A stretch of 10,023 nucleotides of DNA from Deltaproteobacteria bacterium (GCA_030620895.1 JAUXIU010000023.1:1-10023), one strand, 5' to 3'; positions 1 through 8,241 are shown, counted from the first letter of the stretch. The notes: generated from the sequence alone by a model not told the origin. Numbers and translations: made by a program.

Positions 1-952
1 TCCTGTCTCCGTACGGGCTAACTACCGCTGTATGTATTGATTGGTACATATTGCTTTTAGGAAGTGCAATGTAGTCTTTGAACCTCCCCGGAATGGGTTT
101 CCAGCAGGAATGAACTATGCCAAGTGTCTCATAGCACTCCTTTATAGTATCTACTATGATTCTGAAACCAACAATGTCATAGATGTGTTCTAAATCTATC
201 TTCTCTCCCTCCATCTTTTTATATATGCCATAGAGGTGTTTAGGCCTACCATTCACAACAGCCTTTAGATTATGCTCCCCAAGTTTCTTTTCTATTATTT
301 CCTTTAGCTCATTTATATACTTTATCCTTTCTTCATCTTCCTTGACCAGTCGGTCAGTGAGCATTCTATACTCTACTGGCTTTGAATATTTGAATGCCAG
401 GTCTTCAAGCTCAGTCTTTACCCAACCTATGCCCAATCTATTCGCAAGTGGGGCATAGATATCCAGCGTCTCCTGAGCAATCTTTACCTGTCTATCTGGC
501 GGCAGCGCATCCAGAGTCCGCATATTGTGGAGTCTATCGGCAAGCTTTATAACAATAATCCTGATGTCTTTTGCCATCGCGATAAGCATCTTTCGGAAGT
601 TTTCCGCCTCATGGTCTTCACTATTATCGAATGTCATCTTGCTCAACTTTGTGAGCCCATCCACAAGTGTTGTTACCTCATCGCCAAACAACTCCCTAAT
701 CTTCTCCAATGCAGTGTGTGTGTCCTCTACAGTATCATGGAGAAGGCCTGTTGCCACTGCAACTGAATCCATCTCCATGCCTGTAATTATATAAGCCACC
801 CCCAGAGGGTGATTAAGATAAGGTTCTCCAGACAAACGGCTCTGCCCTTCGTGAACCATTGCGGAAAAGACATAGGCCTTCTTTATTAGATCCAGGTCTG
901 CCGATGGATTGTAAGATGTCACCTTTTCAAGTATATCTTCTAATCTAACCAT
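1..952 (-). CDS. rel: Bifunctional (p)ppGpp synthetase/hydrolase, RelA/SpoT family (N-terminal part, cut by window edge)
   Basis: The visible 317 residues cover the hydrolase domain and most of the synthetase domain of a long Rel/SpoT enzyme, which makes and degrades the stringent-response alarmone (p)ppGpp in the cytoplasm. The hydrolase part has HEGQ (His34), SGEPY, NHP (His48), the HD motif in LLHDTVEDT (His72, Asp73, then Glu76-Asp77) and LADRLHNMRT (Asp139). The synthetase part has GRPKH (235-239), the likely catalytic Asp259 in DIVGFRI, RFKD at 290-293 and NMYQSIHTAV. The RxKD form, rather than the ExDD of RelA-type monofunctional enzymes, together with an intact HD site, supports a bifunctional protein. 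The TGS and ACT domains would lie beyond base 1. The start is the ATG at 952. Its ribosome site is poor (an AGG about 13 bases upstream), so the start is less certain than the family. It lies 276 bases downstream of ahcY on the same strand. Confidence 0.95.
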   Translation of the reverse strand, partial: MVRLEDILEKVTSYNPSADLDLIKKAYVFSAMVHEGQSRLSGEPYLNHPLGVAYIITGMEMDSVAVATGLLHDTVEDTHTALEKIRELFGDEVTTLVDGLTKLSKMTFDNSEDHEAENFRKMLIAMAKDIRIIVIKLADRLHNMRTLDALPPDRQVKIAQETLDIYAPLANRLGIGWVKTELEDLAFKYSKPVEYRMLTDRLVKEDEERIKYINELKEIIEKKLGEHNLKAVVNGRPKHLYGIYKKMEGEKIDLEHIYDIVGFRIIVDTIKECYETLGIVHSCWKPIPGRFKDYIALPKSNMYQSIHTAVVSPYGDR

Positions 953-1228
953 ATTTTTAATGTAACCTAACTAAGCTAATTTTGCAATATGATAGGCAAA
1001 AGACTACTGCTGACAGTCCTATTGAGAGTATAAAGAAGGCATGGTTGAAATTCACAGGTCTTAAACTGCCGGATAATGGGAGAATGGTAGAAAAGTCAGA
1101 AAGGCTATCTATTTCAAAAAAAGCCCCGGTATATGGAGGTGGTTTTTCCGTGGACTATTGTTTCCAGTGTAAAAACTTCCGGAAACGGTTTTGGCGGTTT
1201 ATTAAAAACAGCCCTTTATTACTCTGTC
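953..1228. other. AT-rich intergenic gap between ahcY and rel, no convincing gene
   Basis: Nothing here resembles a known protein or RNA gene. A plus-strand frame of 95 codons crosses it from a TTG start, but it runs into the end of ahcY and shows no recognisable domain. On the minus strand a 32-codon frame starting with GTG (1055 to 957) encodes a hydrophobic stretch and stops four bases before rel; see findings. A GTTTCC/GGAAAC inverted repeat lies near 1160-1186, and one copy of a 19-base dispersed repeat lies at 1157-1175. A weak sigma-70-like pair (TTGCAA, 17 bases, TACATT) lies just upstream of the rel ATG, but it would give an almost leaderless transcript, so I do not call it a promoter. 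No clear terminator was seen after ahcY. Confidence 0.6.
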
Positions 1229-2602
<1,374 letters not shown>

Positions 2603-2623
2603 TTATACTTTTGCAGTGCAGAC

Positions 2624-3799
2624 TCATAACCCAGCGGCCCCTCTCAAAACCTCAGCCTTATCTGTGCTCTCCCATTTAAACTCAGGTTCTAACCTACCAA
2701 AGTGACCATAGGAGGCCGACTTCCTATATATAGGCCTTAGAAGGTCCAGTTCCTTTATTATCTGTGCAGGTTTTAACTTGAAATATTCCCTAATGAGTTG
2801 AGAAATCTTTTCCGGATCCACCTTCCCTGTTCCGAAAGTATCTACCATCACAGAGACTGGTTCTGCAAGACCAATCGCATAGGCAAGCTGAAGCTCACAC
2901 TCTTTTGCAAGCCCAGCAGCGATGATATTCTTTGCAATATATCGTGCCATATATGACGCGGATCTGTCAACTTTTGATGGGTCTTTACCTGAGAATGCCC
3001 CCCCGCCATGACTTCCATGGCCGCCATAGGTGTCAACTATTATCTTTCTTCCAGTTAGACCACAATCCCCTTGAGGCCCACCGACAACAAATCTTCCAGT
3101 TGGATTAATATAAAACTTGGTTTTGGAGTCAATGAGTCCTTCAGGTATAACATTCTTAACAACCTCCTCGATTACGGCATCCTTTAATTTTTTGTTGGCA
3201 ACATCTGGCGAATGTTGTGTGGAAACAACAACTGTATCTACCATAACAGGCCTGTCGTCAACATAGCGAACAGTTACCTGGCTTTTGCCATCAGGTCTAA
3301 TAAATTTTAGCTGGCCGCTCTTTCTGACATCCGCCAATCTTGTGGTTATTTTGTGGGCAAATATTATAGGCATGGGCATCAATTCAGGGGTATGGTCACA
3401 TGCATATCCAAACATGAGCCCCTGGTCACCAGCACCCTGTTCCTTACCTTCTTCTTTATCAACCCCCATAGCTATATCTGGAGATTGCCTGTCAAGGGTT
3501 AACATTACAGCACAACTCTTAGAGTCAAAACCCATCGCTGTATCATTGTAACCTATTTCCCCAATCGTCTGCCTTACAACATCTGTATAGTTAATATATG
3601 CACTTGTGGTTATCTCGCCAGCTACTACAACCAATCCAGTAGTAATGAGAGTTTCACAAGCAACCCTGCTCTTTGGGTCCTCCTCGATCAAAGCATCTAG
3701 AATAGCATCAGATACCTGATCAGCAATCTTATCCGGGTGACCTTCTGTAACCGATTCTGATGTAAAAAGGTACTCCTTCTGCCCCATTCTCTTCCCCAT
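2624..3799 (-). CDS. metK: S-adenosylmethionine synthetase (methionine adenosyltransferase)
   Basis: MetK joins ATP and methionine to make SAM, releasing phosphate and pyrophosphate; it is a cytoplasmic homotetramer. The 391-residue length is normal. GHPDKI lies at 20-25, with the ATP-site histidine and aspartate. [12 protein letters not shown] lies at 122-133 (family signature 1), and [10 protein letters not shown] at 264-273 (signature 2, a phosphate-binding loop). FINPTGRF-like and [13 protein letters not shown] segments lie between them. The start at 3799 is well supported: AAAGGAGG lies eight bases upstream. A sigma-70-like promoter and a small hairpin leader lie between it and ptsI, so it may be transcribed separately from the PTS genes even though it is co-directional. 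Its product feeds methyltransferases whose by-product is cleared by the next gene, ahcY. Confidence 0.98.
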   Translation of the reverse strand: MGKRMGQKEYLFTSESVTEGHPDKIADQVSDAILDALIEEDPKSRVACETLITTGLVVVAGEITTSAYINYTDVVRQTIGEIGYNDTAMGFDSKSCAVMLTLDRQSPDIAMGVDKEEGKEQGAGDQGLMFGYACDHTPELMPMPIIFAHKITTRLADVRKSGQLKFIRPDGKSQVTVRYVDDRPVMVDTVVVSTQHSPDVANKKLKDAVIEEVVKNVIPEGLIDSKTKFYINPTGRFVVGGPQGDCGLTGRKIIVDTYGGHGSHGGGAFSGKDPSKVDRSASYMARYIAKNIIAAGLAKECELQLAYAIGLAEPVSVMVDTFGTGKVDPEKISQLIREYFKLKPAQIIKELDLLRPIYRKSASYGHFGRLEPEFKWESTDKAEVLRGAAGL

Positions 3800-3834
3800 T
3801 CAACGATCCTCCTTTGTATTTTTATAGACGGTAG

Positions 3835-3866
3835 TTTAATTCTCATCCTTCGCATGGGACATTAAA
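3835..3866 (-). promoter_or_regulatory. Short stem-loop in the metK 5' leader
   Basis: A 6-bp inverted repeat, TTTAAT (3835-3840) and ATTAAA (3861-3866), encloses a smaller pairing of GTCC with GGAT in the transcript sense, with an eight-base loop. If the promoter just upstream is used, this structure would sit at the very 5' end of the metK mRNA, about 35 bases before the ATG. It could protect the mRNA end or be chance in AT-rich DNA. It does not match the SAM-I or SAM-II riboswitch patterns I can recall, and the leader is too short for SAM-I. Confidence 0.35.
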
Positions 3867-3873
3867 TCTGTTA

Positions 3874-3902
3874 ATGCTATACTTTTATACTTGTACTGTC
3901 AA
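3874..3902 (-). promoter_or_regulatory. Probable sigma-70-type promoter of metK
   Basis: On the minus strand a perfect -35 hexamer TTGACA (3902-3897) is followed by a 17-base spacer and TAGCAT (3879-3874), which matches four of six positions of the TATAAT consensus. Transcription would start near 3867, giving a leader of roughly 68 bases before the metK ATG. It lies in the 130-base gap between ptsI and metK, where a promoter for the metK-ahcY pair would be expected. Confidence 0.6.
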
Positions 3903-3929
3903 ATCGTAAATCATCTGTTGGAGCAAATA

Positions 3930-5705
3930 TCATACAGGCATATCTTCAAAACTTTTTTCTTCATATTTTTCAATGAAATTTTTAACATCGGAAGCAGTCG
4001 ACATCAACAATATCTCATCGCTAATTTTCAATAGTTTTGAGTAATTCAATGTCCTTATGGCTTTTTTGACCCTTAAAAGAGATAGGGCATTCATGCTGAG
4101 TTGATCCAGCCCCAGTGCGAGAAGTATCTTTACATATTGTGGCTCGCCTGCCATCTCGCCACAAATACCAACCTCAATCCCTGCGTCGTGAGCTGATTTT
4201 ACCGTGTTTTTAATCATCCTTAAAATAGCGGGATGCAGTGGATTATATAGATAGTCCACATGGTCGTTTCCCCTGTCAACTGCAAGGCAATACTGAAGAA
4301 GGTCGTTCGTTCCTATAGAGAAGAAGTCTGCCTCTTTGGCCAGAATATCTGCAATGAAGGCTGCTGAAGGGACCTCTATCATGATACCAATTTCTATTTC
4401 ATCTTTAAATGCCTTGCCGTCTTTTTTTAATTCTGCCTTAGCATCGTTCAATATTTCCTTTGCCATTCTTAATTCATTCACACCTGAAATCAATGGAAAC
4501 ATAATCTTAATATTTCCAAAAACACTCGCCCTGAGGATACCCTTAAGCTGTGTCTTGAATATATCGGTCCTTTTAAGACAGAACCTTATGGCTCTGAGAC
4601 CTAATGCAGGGTTAGCCTCACTTGCAAGTTCCATAGAAGGAAGCAGTTTATCGCCACCCAGGTCAAAGGTTCGAATTATCGTAGGATAACCTGTTACCTT
4701 CTCGGCAACCCCTTTATAAGCATTGAAATGCTCATCCTCAGAAGGTAAATCTTTCCTGTTAAGATACAGAAATTCTGTTCGATAAAGTCCTATCCCCTCC
4801 GCACCATGATCTAAAATTTCTGGCACCTCCTCCAGAAATTCTATATTGCCCATAAGCTTGATCCTGTGGCCATCAACGGTCTCTGCCGGTAGTTTGCTAT
4901 AATAGTGGAGTGACTTCTCATAAGAATAAAACTGCTCCTTAATCTTTTCATATTCCCTCAATACTTCCCTGGATGGATTTATTACCACCGTCCCGGAATT
5001 ACCATCCATTATAAGGGTATCGCCATTTTTAACCAGTTGAGTGATATGCTCAAGGCCAACTACAGAAGGTATCTCTATAGATCTAGCAAAGATCGCCGTA
5101 TGAGATGTTCTGCCACCCATATCTGTTAAAAAACCCTTGACCTTACTTCCGGGCATCTGAGCCGTATCTGTAGGGGCAAGGTCTCTGGCAACTAAAATTA
5201 CCTCTTCATTTATCTCAGACATACTAACTCGCTTCTCACCCAGAAGATTACTCAGGATACGATCTCCTATATATTCTATGTCTGATCCCCTCTCCCTTAG
5301 ATATTGATCCTCGATACTATCAAAAAACTCCTTTATACTCTGCAAAACCTTATTCAGCGCCCATTCAGCATTAACCTTTTCTCTCTTGATGGTCTTGATA
5401 GTATCATTGATAAGCATCTCATCGTCGAGCATCATAATATGTGCATCTATTATATGGACATGCTCCTTGCCTCTACCCTTCCCATCCTTTAATAACCTCT
5501 CCCTTATTTTCTGTAGTTGAGCCTTGGAGGTACCAACGGCATCTTTAAATCTATCGACCTCATTCTGAAGGAAGGATTTATCCAGATGACAGAAGGCCGG
5601 CACATCCATCCTTTCGCTAGAGAATAGAAATGCCTTCCCAATAGCTATACCAGGAGATACCCCTATACCATTACATGTTATATCCCTGTCCTTTTTCTCT
5701 TTCAT
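3930..5705 (-). CDS. ptsI: PTS enzyme I, phosphoenolpyruvate-protein phosphotransferase
   Basis: Enzyme I is the cytoplasmic entry point of the phosphotransferase system: it autophosphorylates on histidine from PEP and passes the phosphate to HPr. The 591-residue product has the expected order. An N-terminal HPr-binding and phosphohistidine region carries GGRTSHTAIFAR, with the phosphorylated His202. The C-terminal PEP-binding TIM barrel carries GAEGIGLYRTEFLYL (301-315), FDLGGDK (347-353), NPALGLRAIR (365-374), IMIEVPSAAF (441-450), FSIGTNDLLQY (462-472) and GICGEMAG (513-520), with the catalytic Cys515. There is no GAF domain at the N-terminus, so this is classical PtsI and not PtsP. All visible catalytic residues are intact. 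Its ATG overlaps the ptsH stop codon as ATGA, which indicates translational coupling with HPr. Confidence 0.98.
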   Translation of the reverse strand: MKEKKDRDITCNGIGVSPGIAIGKAFLFSSERMDVPAFCHLDKSFLQNEVDRFKDAVGTSKAQLQKIRERLLKDGKGRGKEHVHIIDAHIMMLDDEMLINDTIKTIKREKVNAEWALNKVLQSIKEFFDSIEDQYLRERGSDIEYIGDRILSNLLGEKRVSMSEINEEVILVARDLAPTDTAQMPGSKVKGFLTDMGGRTSHTAIFARSIEIPSVVGLEHITQLVKNGDTLIMDGNSGTVVINPSREVLREYEKIKEQFYSYEKSLHYYSKLPAETVDGHRIKLMGNIEFLEEVPEILDHGAEGIGLYRTEFLYLNRKDLPSEDEHFNAYKGVAEKVTGYPTIIRTFDLGGDKLLPSMELASEANPALGLRAIRFCLKRTDIFKTQLKGILRASVFGNIKIMFPLISGVNELRMAKEILNDAKAELKKDGKAFKDEIEIGIMIEVPSAAFIADILAKEADFFSIGTNDLLQYCLAVDRGNDHVDYLYNPLHPAILRMIKNTVKSAHDAGIEVGICGEMAGEPQYVKILLALGLDQLSMNALSLLRVKKAIRTLNYSKLLKISDEILLMSTASDVKNFIEKYEEKSFEDMPV

Positions 5706-5998
5706 TCTTCTTCCCCAAACTTACCGGTCACAAGTTCCTCAAGGGACATGATTACGTCACTTGCATCATCACCCTCTGCCCTGATGGTAATCTTGCTCCC
5801 ACATGTTGCAGCGAGCATCAGTATGCCCATAATGCTCTTTCCATTTATCTCCTGCCCATCCTTTTCAACATATATATCAGACTTAAAACGGTTTGCCATT
5901 TGGACGAACTGAGATGCTGCTCTGGCATGTAGTCCCAGCTTGTTTTTAATAGTAAATATTTTAGAAATAATCTGTTTTTTATGACTTTCAAGTGCCAT
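5702..5998 (-). CDS. ptsH: HPr, phosphocarrier protein of the PTS
   Basis: HPr is the small cytoplasmic phosphocarrier between enzyme I and the EIIA proteins. The 98-residue product has NKLGLHARAAS, with the phosphorylated His24, and INGKSIMGIL, with Ser55. Ser55 corresponds to Ser46 of Firmicutes HPr, the target of HPr kinase, so the protein can carry both catalytic and regulatory phosphorylation. HprK is encoded about 2.2 kb upstream in the same direction. The motif reads HARAA where classical sugar-PTS HPr has HARPA. The product has about a dozen extra residues at the N-terminus compared with typical HPr. The ATG at 5998 is the only methionine before the HPr fold, although its ribosome site is weak (GGAG about 17 bases away). 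Three direct octamers lie upstream. Confidence 0.97.
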   Translation of the reverse strand: MALESHKKQIISKIFTIKNKLGLHARAASQFVQMANRFKSDIYVEKDGQEINGKSIMGILMLAATCGSKITIRAEGDDASDVIMSLEELVTGKFGEEE

Positions 5999-6075
5999 TT
6001 GTCTTAACCGCTTTACTCCGTAAACATAATATAGTGCTTATATTAAGGGAATAAAATTTGTTTTTACTGCAAAAA

Positions 6076-6122
6076 GTGTAATCATTTAGAAATCTGTGTA
6101 ATCTTTAAAAATTGGTGTAATC
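6076..6122 (-). repeat. Three direct copies of GATTACAC upstream of ptsH
   Basis: The octamer GATTACAC (minus strand) occurs exactly at 6122-6115, 6103-6096 and 6083-6076. The spacing is 19 and 20 bases, about two helical turns, so all three would face the same side of the DNA. They lie 78 to 124 bases upstream of the ptsH start. This is compatible with an operator for a protein that binds direct repeats, but I recognise no specific regulator and it could be a decayed tandem repeat in AT-rich spacer. Confidence 0.5.
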
Positions 6123-6149
6123 ATTTTTTAAAAATTTTTGCATTGGAAA

Positions 6150-6175
6150 CAATCTTCAATTGTCAATCTTCAATT
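6150..6175. repeat. Tandem 14-base repeat containing CAATCTTCAATT
   Basis: CAATCTTCAATT occurs at 6150-6161 and again at 6164-6175, a 14-base period. It sits in the AT-rich gap between the EIIB gene and ptsH, between two copies of a TTTTTGCA-containing repeat (6135-6153 and 6192-6210). It looks like local slippage duplication, with no evidence of function. Confidence 0.5.
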
Positions 6176-6217
6176 TTCATTTTTCTATAGATTTTTGCAC
6201 TGAAAACAAAAGTTGAG

Positions 6218-6697
6218 TCAGTCTTTCGCCATACAGCTGTAAAATTCTAAAGGTTTATCAAAAGGTATCGCTCTTATTTCTAATGGAATTCCAATCTCCC
6301 TGAACTTTTCAATAATATTTTCATCTTCTTTATTTATATACACCGAACTGGTAATCATTTTTGTATTGCCCCTATGGTGTATATTTCCGATATTAACGGA
6401 AGATATTTTCACACCTCCATTGTATAACTTCATGGCATCTTTCAAACTGCCAACAATAACGATAATTCTGTAAGTATCAAGCCCACCGGAACATATCTCC
6501 TGAACAGCATCTTTGACATTTTTAACCTTAACCAATAGATTGCTATAAGTGCATGATTCTATGACTTGCCTCCGAAATTGATCCTTTGCTATCTCGTCTG
6601 ACGCAAGTATAATATAGTCAGCTTTAAAAAATGGCACCCATGCCTCTAACACACGAGAATGCACCAATCTGTCATCAACCCTGACAAGAACAATCAT
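6218..6697 (-). CDS. PTS mannose/fructose/sorbose family EIIB component
   Basis: The 159-residue product resembles the IIB domain of mannose-family PTS, a cytoplasmic protein that takes phosphate from EIIA and normally hands it to sugar through IIC/IID. The N-terminal MIVLVRVDDRLVH carries the expected phosphohistidine, His13. VSSVNIGNIHHRG-like sequence around 100-110 matches the conserved SVNIGNIH region, followed by the usual C-terminal EIRAIPFDKP. Immediately after the active histidine it reads HSRV where the family normally has HGQV. The start at 6697 lies 11 bases after the EIIA stop, with AGGA nine bases ahead that overlaps the EIIA stop codon, so the two genes are coupled. No IIC or IID gene is present here, so a regulatory role is more likely than transport. 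Confidence 0.9.
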   Translation of the reverse strand: MIVLVRVDDRLVHSRVLEAWVPFFKADYIILASDEIAKDQFRRQVIESCTYSNLLVKVKNVKDAVQEICSGGLDTYRIIVIVGSLKDAMKLYNGGVKISSVNIGNIHHRGNTKMITSSVYINKEDENIIEKFREIGIPLEIRAIPFDKPLEFYSCMAKD

Positions 6698-6708
6698 ATT
6701 AAATAATC

Positions 6709-7113
6709 CTATGATTTCTCTTTAAGCATTTCACTGGCCAGCACTATACTGTCCTGGCCTTTCCTCTTTAACATCCCTGCAAGCTCAGATAGGCTTTCAT
6801 CCGCTTTTCGGCTTGCAAGTTTAAGCAGAATTGGCAGATTAACTCCTGTAATTAGTTCAACCTTCCCACTACTTAGAAAAGAAAGACCTATATTTGAAGG
6901 TGTACCGCCGAACATATCGGTAAGTATTATAACCCCGTCCCCTTGATCCACTTCTTTAATGGCTTTGGAAACAGTACCTCTAACTTTTTTTGGATCATCA
7001 TCCTTATCCACGATAACAGATCTTATGTTTTCCAGAGGACCTGTTATCTCCTCGGCTGTATTTATTAGTATATCTGCCAATTTACCGTGTGTAATCAACG
7101 TAACGCCGACCAT
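6709..7113 (-). CDS. PTS mannose family EIIA component
   Basis: The 134-residue product is a stand-alone IIA of the mannose family, a cytoplasmic carrier that receives phosphate from HPr and gives it to EIIB. ITHGKLA carries the phosphorylated His9, and LTDMFGGTPSN carries Asp66, equivalent to the conserved aspartate near the active site of ManX. Length and motif order are normal for a single-domain IIA. The start at 7113 is strongly supported by AGGAGG seven bases upstream. A 264-base gap with a REP-like double hairpin separates it from rapZ, so transcription may restart here. Adjacent EIIB, HPr and enzyme I make a complete soluble relay without permease subunits. Confidence 0.95.
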   Translation of the reverse strand: MVGVTLITHGKLADILINTAEEITGPLENIRSVIVDKDDDPKKVRGTVSKAIKEVDQGDGVIILTDMFGGTPSNIGLSFLSSGKVELITGVNLPILLKLASRKADESLSELAGMLKRKGQDSIVLASEMLKEKS

Positions 7114-7163
7114 TTTGTACCCTCCTGTATAATCTCGATTAAATATTCTTCTTTAGTTTTCAA

Positions 7164-7200
7164 GTCAAGATACCCCGCCCACAGGGCGGGGCATCTTGAC
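7164..7200. repeat. REP-like hairpin I of a composite element
   Basis: This is a near-perfect 37-base hairpin: GTCAAGAT (7164-7171) pairs with ATCTTGAC (7193-7200). Inside, CCCCGCCC (7173-7180) pairs with GGGCGGGG (7184-7191) around an ACA loop, leaving one A/C mismatch. Bases 7164-7192 recur exactly at 9257-9285. There is no T-run on either side, so it is not a typical intrinsic terminator, although such a stem could still stop exonucleases or slow polymerase in the rapZ to EIIA gap. Confidence 0.8.
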
Positions 7201-7224
7201 AGCAAGGAAGTTTCCATTATCTTA

Positions 7225-7276
7225 GCACGCCTTGACCCCGCCTACAAGGCGGGGCTTACAGCGTGCATCCTGTTAA
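7225..7276. repeat. REP-like hairpin II of the composite element, with conserved tail
   Basis: CCCCGCCT (7236-7243) pairs with AGGCGGGG (7247-7254) around ACA. Outer arms GCACGC (7225-7230) and GCGTGC (7261-7266) pair beyond a small unpaired bulge. The core differs from hairpin I by one compensated pair (C:G replaced by T:A), which keeps the stem intact. The tail ATCCTGTTAA (7267-7276) and the right arm recur at 9278-9306 with one mismatch. The two hairpins are 24 bases apart, like the paired REP units seen in bacterial mosaic elements. Confidence 0.75.
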
Positions 7277-7377
7277 AAAATATGAGTTTGTTATTGTATG
7301 TCTATAATTCTAAGATCTTTAAGATCCCAACATCGATGCCCTGATAAATTGACAATTTTTAATTGAATGATTAACTG

Positions 7378-8241
7378 TTATGGTTTTTCAACATCTCTGT
7401 GAATTTTTCTTAGAATACACTTGTCGGACTTTATGTTTCCAGCAATCTCATCTACAATGGAAACCGATCTATGCTTGCCACCTGTACAACCTATCGAGAT
7501 TGTCAGGTATGATTTTCCTTCGTTCCTGTAAAGTGGTATAAGATAATCCATTAGCATCATAAATCTTTCAATAAATTCCCTTGCCTCTGGTTTATTATTT
7601 ATGAAAATTTTTACCTCGTTATTCCTACCATCGAGTCCTCTAAACTCATCAATAAAATAAGGGTTTGGAAGAAACCTCACATCCATAACAATGTCTGCAT
7701 CTTGTGGTATCCCGTAACGATAGCCAAAAGATACCAGATTTACTGTCATCTCTGCAATCTTTGCAGGTTCAGAGAAATGGTCTCTGATAATCTCTTTAAG
7801 TTGATGAACATTAAAATCTGTTGTGTCTATAATATCATCTGCACTATCCTTGACCTCCTTCAGAATCTTCCTCTCTCTTATGATTCCCTCGATAGGGCTC
7901 TCCTCCGGGGCAAGGGGATGTTTCCTCCTTGTTTCACTAAATCTTCTAATCAGTGCATCATCTGAAGACTCCAGATATAATAACTTTATATTATACCCAG
8001 ACTCTTTAATCTCTTTCAATATTAGCGGGAAATCCTTTAAGAACTCTCTTCCTCTTACATCTACAACGGTTGCAAGTTTCGTTATTTCTCTTGATTGCAA
8101 TGACAATTCGAGAAATTTCGGCAGCAGCATAACAGGGAGGTTATCGACGCAGAAGAAATTCATGTCCTCAAGGACATTCATTGCGGTACTCTTACCTGCA
8201 CCGGAAGGACCACTGAGGATAACGAGGCGAATTTCCTTCAC
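7378..8241 (-). CDS. rapZ: RapZ/YvcJ family nucleotide-binding protein
   Basis: The 287-residue product matches the RapZ (YhbJ/YvcJ) family: P-loop NTPases, one of which is an RNA-binding adaptor for GlmZ/GlmY control of glucosamine-6-phosphate synthase in E. coli. The Walker A motif GPSGAGKST lies at 11-19. VDVRGREF follows at about 60-67. The C-terminal domain has SFGYRYGIP (171-179), DADIVMDVRFLPNP (181-194) and GCTGGKHRS (251-259), all family hallmarks. The start is a GTG at 8241 that overlaps the hprK stop as GTGA, a clear case of coupled translation. Whether it binds RNA here is unknown, since no GlmZ-like RNA is visible. Association with ptsN and hprK is widespread, which suggests a role tied to the PTS. 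Confidence 0.95.
   Translation of the reverse strand: MKEIRLVILSGPSGAGKSTAMNVLEDMNFFCVDNLPVMLLPKFLELSLQSREITKLATVVDVRGREFLKDFPLILKEIKESGYNIKLLYLESSDDALIRRFSETRRKHPLAPEESPIEGIIRERKILKEVKDSADDIIDTTDFNVHQLKEIIRDHFSEPAKIAEMTVNLVSFGYRYGIPQDADIVMDVRFLPNPYFIDEFRGLDGRNNEVKIFINNKPEAREFIERFMMLMDYLIPLYRNEGKSYLTISIGCTGGKHRSVSIVDEIAGNIKSDKCILRKIHRDVEKP

Noticed and set aside
4336..4689. Plus-strand frame of 117 codons
   Set aside because: It is antisense to the PEP-binding domain of ptsI and has no domain of its own.
5999..6217. Sigma-54 or sigma-70 promoter for ptsH
   Set aside because: No TGGCAC-N5-TTGC pair was found. A TTGACA is present near 6160 but lacks a matching -10 at proper spacing, and the AT-rich sequence offers too many weak alternatives to call one.
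7164..7276. GC-rich hairpins as Rho-independent terminators, or as CRISPR repeats
   Set aside because: No T-run follows the stems on either strand. There are only two units with unequal flanks and one unlike spacer, so neither reading fits.
7312..7326. GATCTT/AAGATC inverted repeat with a one-base loop between rapZ and the REP-like element
   Set aside because: The loop is too small for a hairpin, there is no T-run, and such short palindromes are expected by chance; no second copy was seen.
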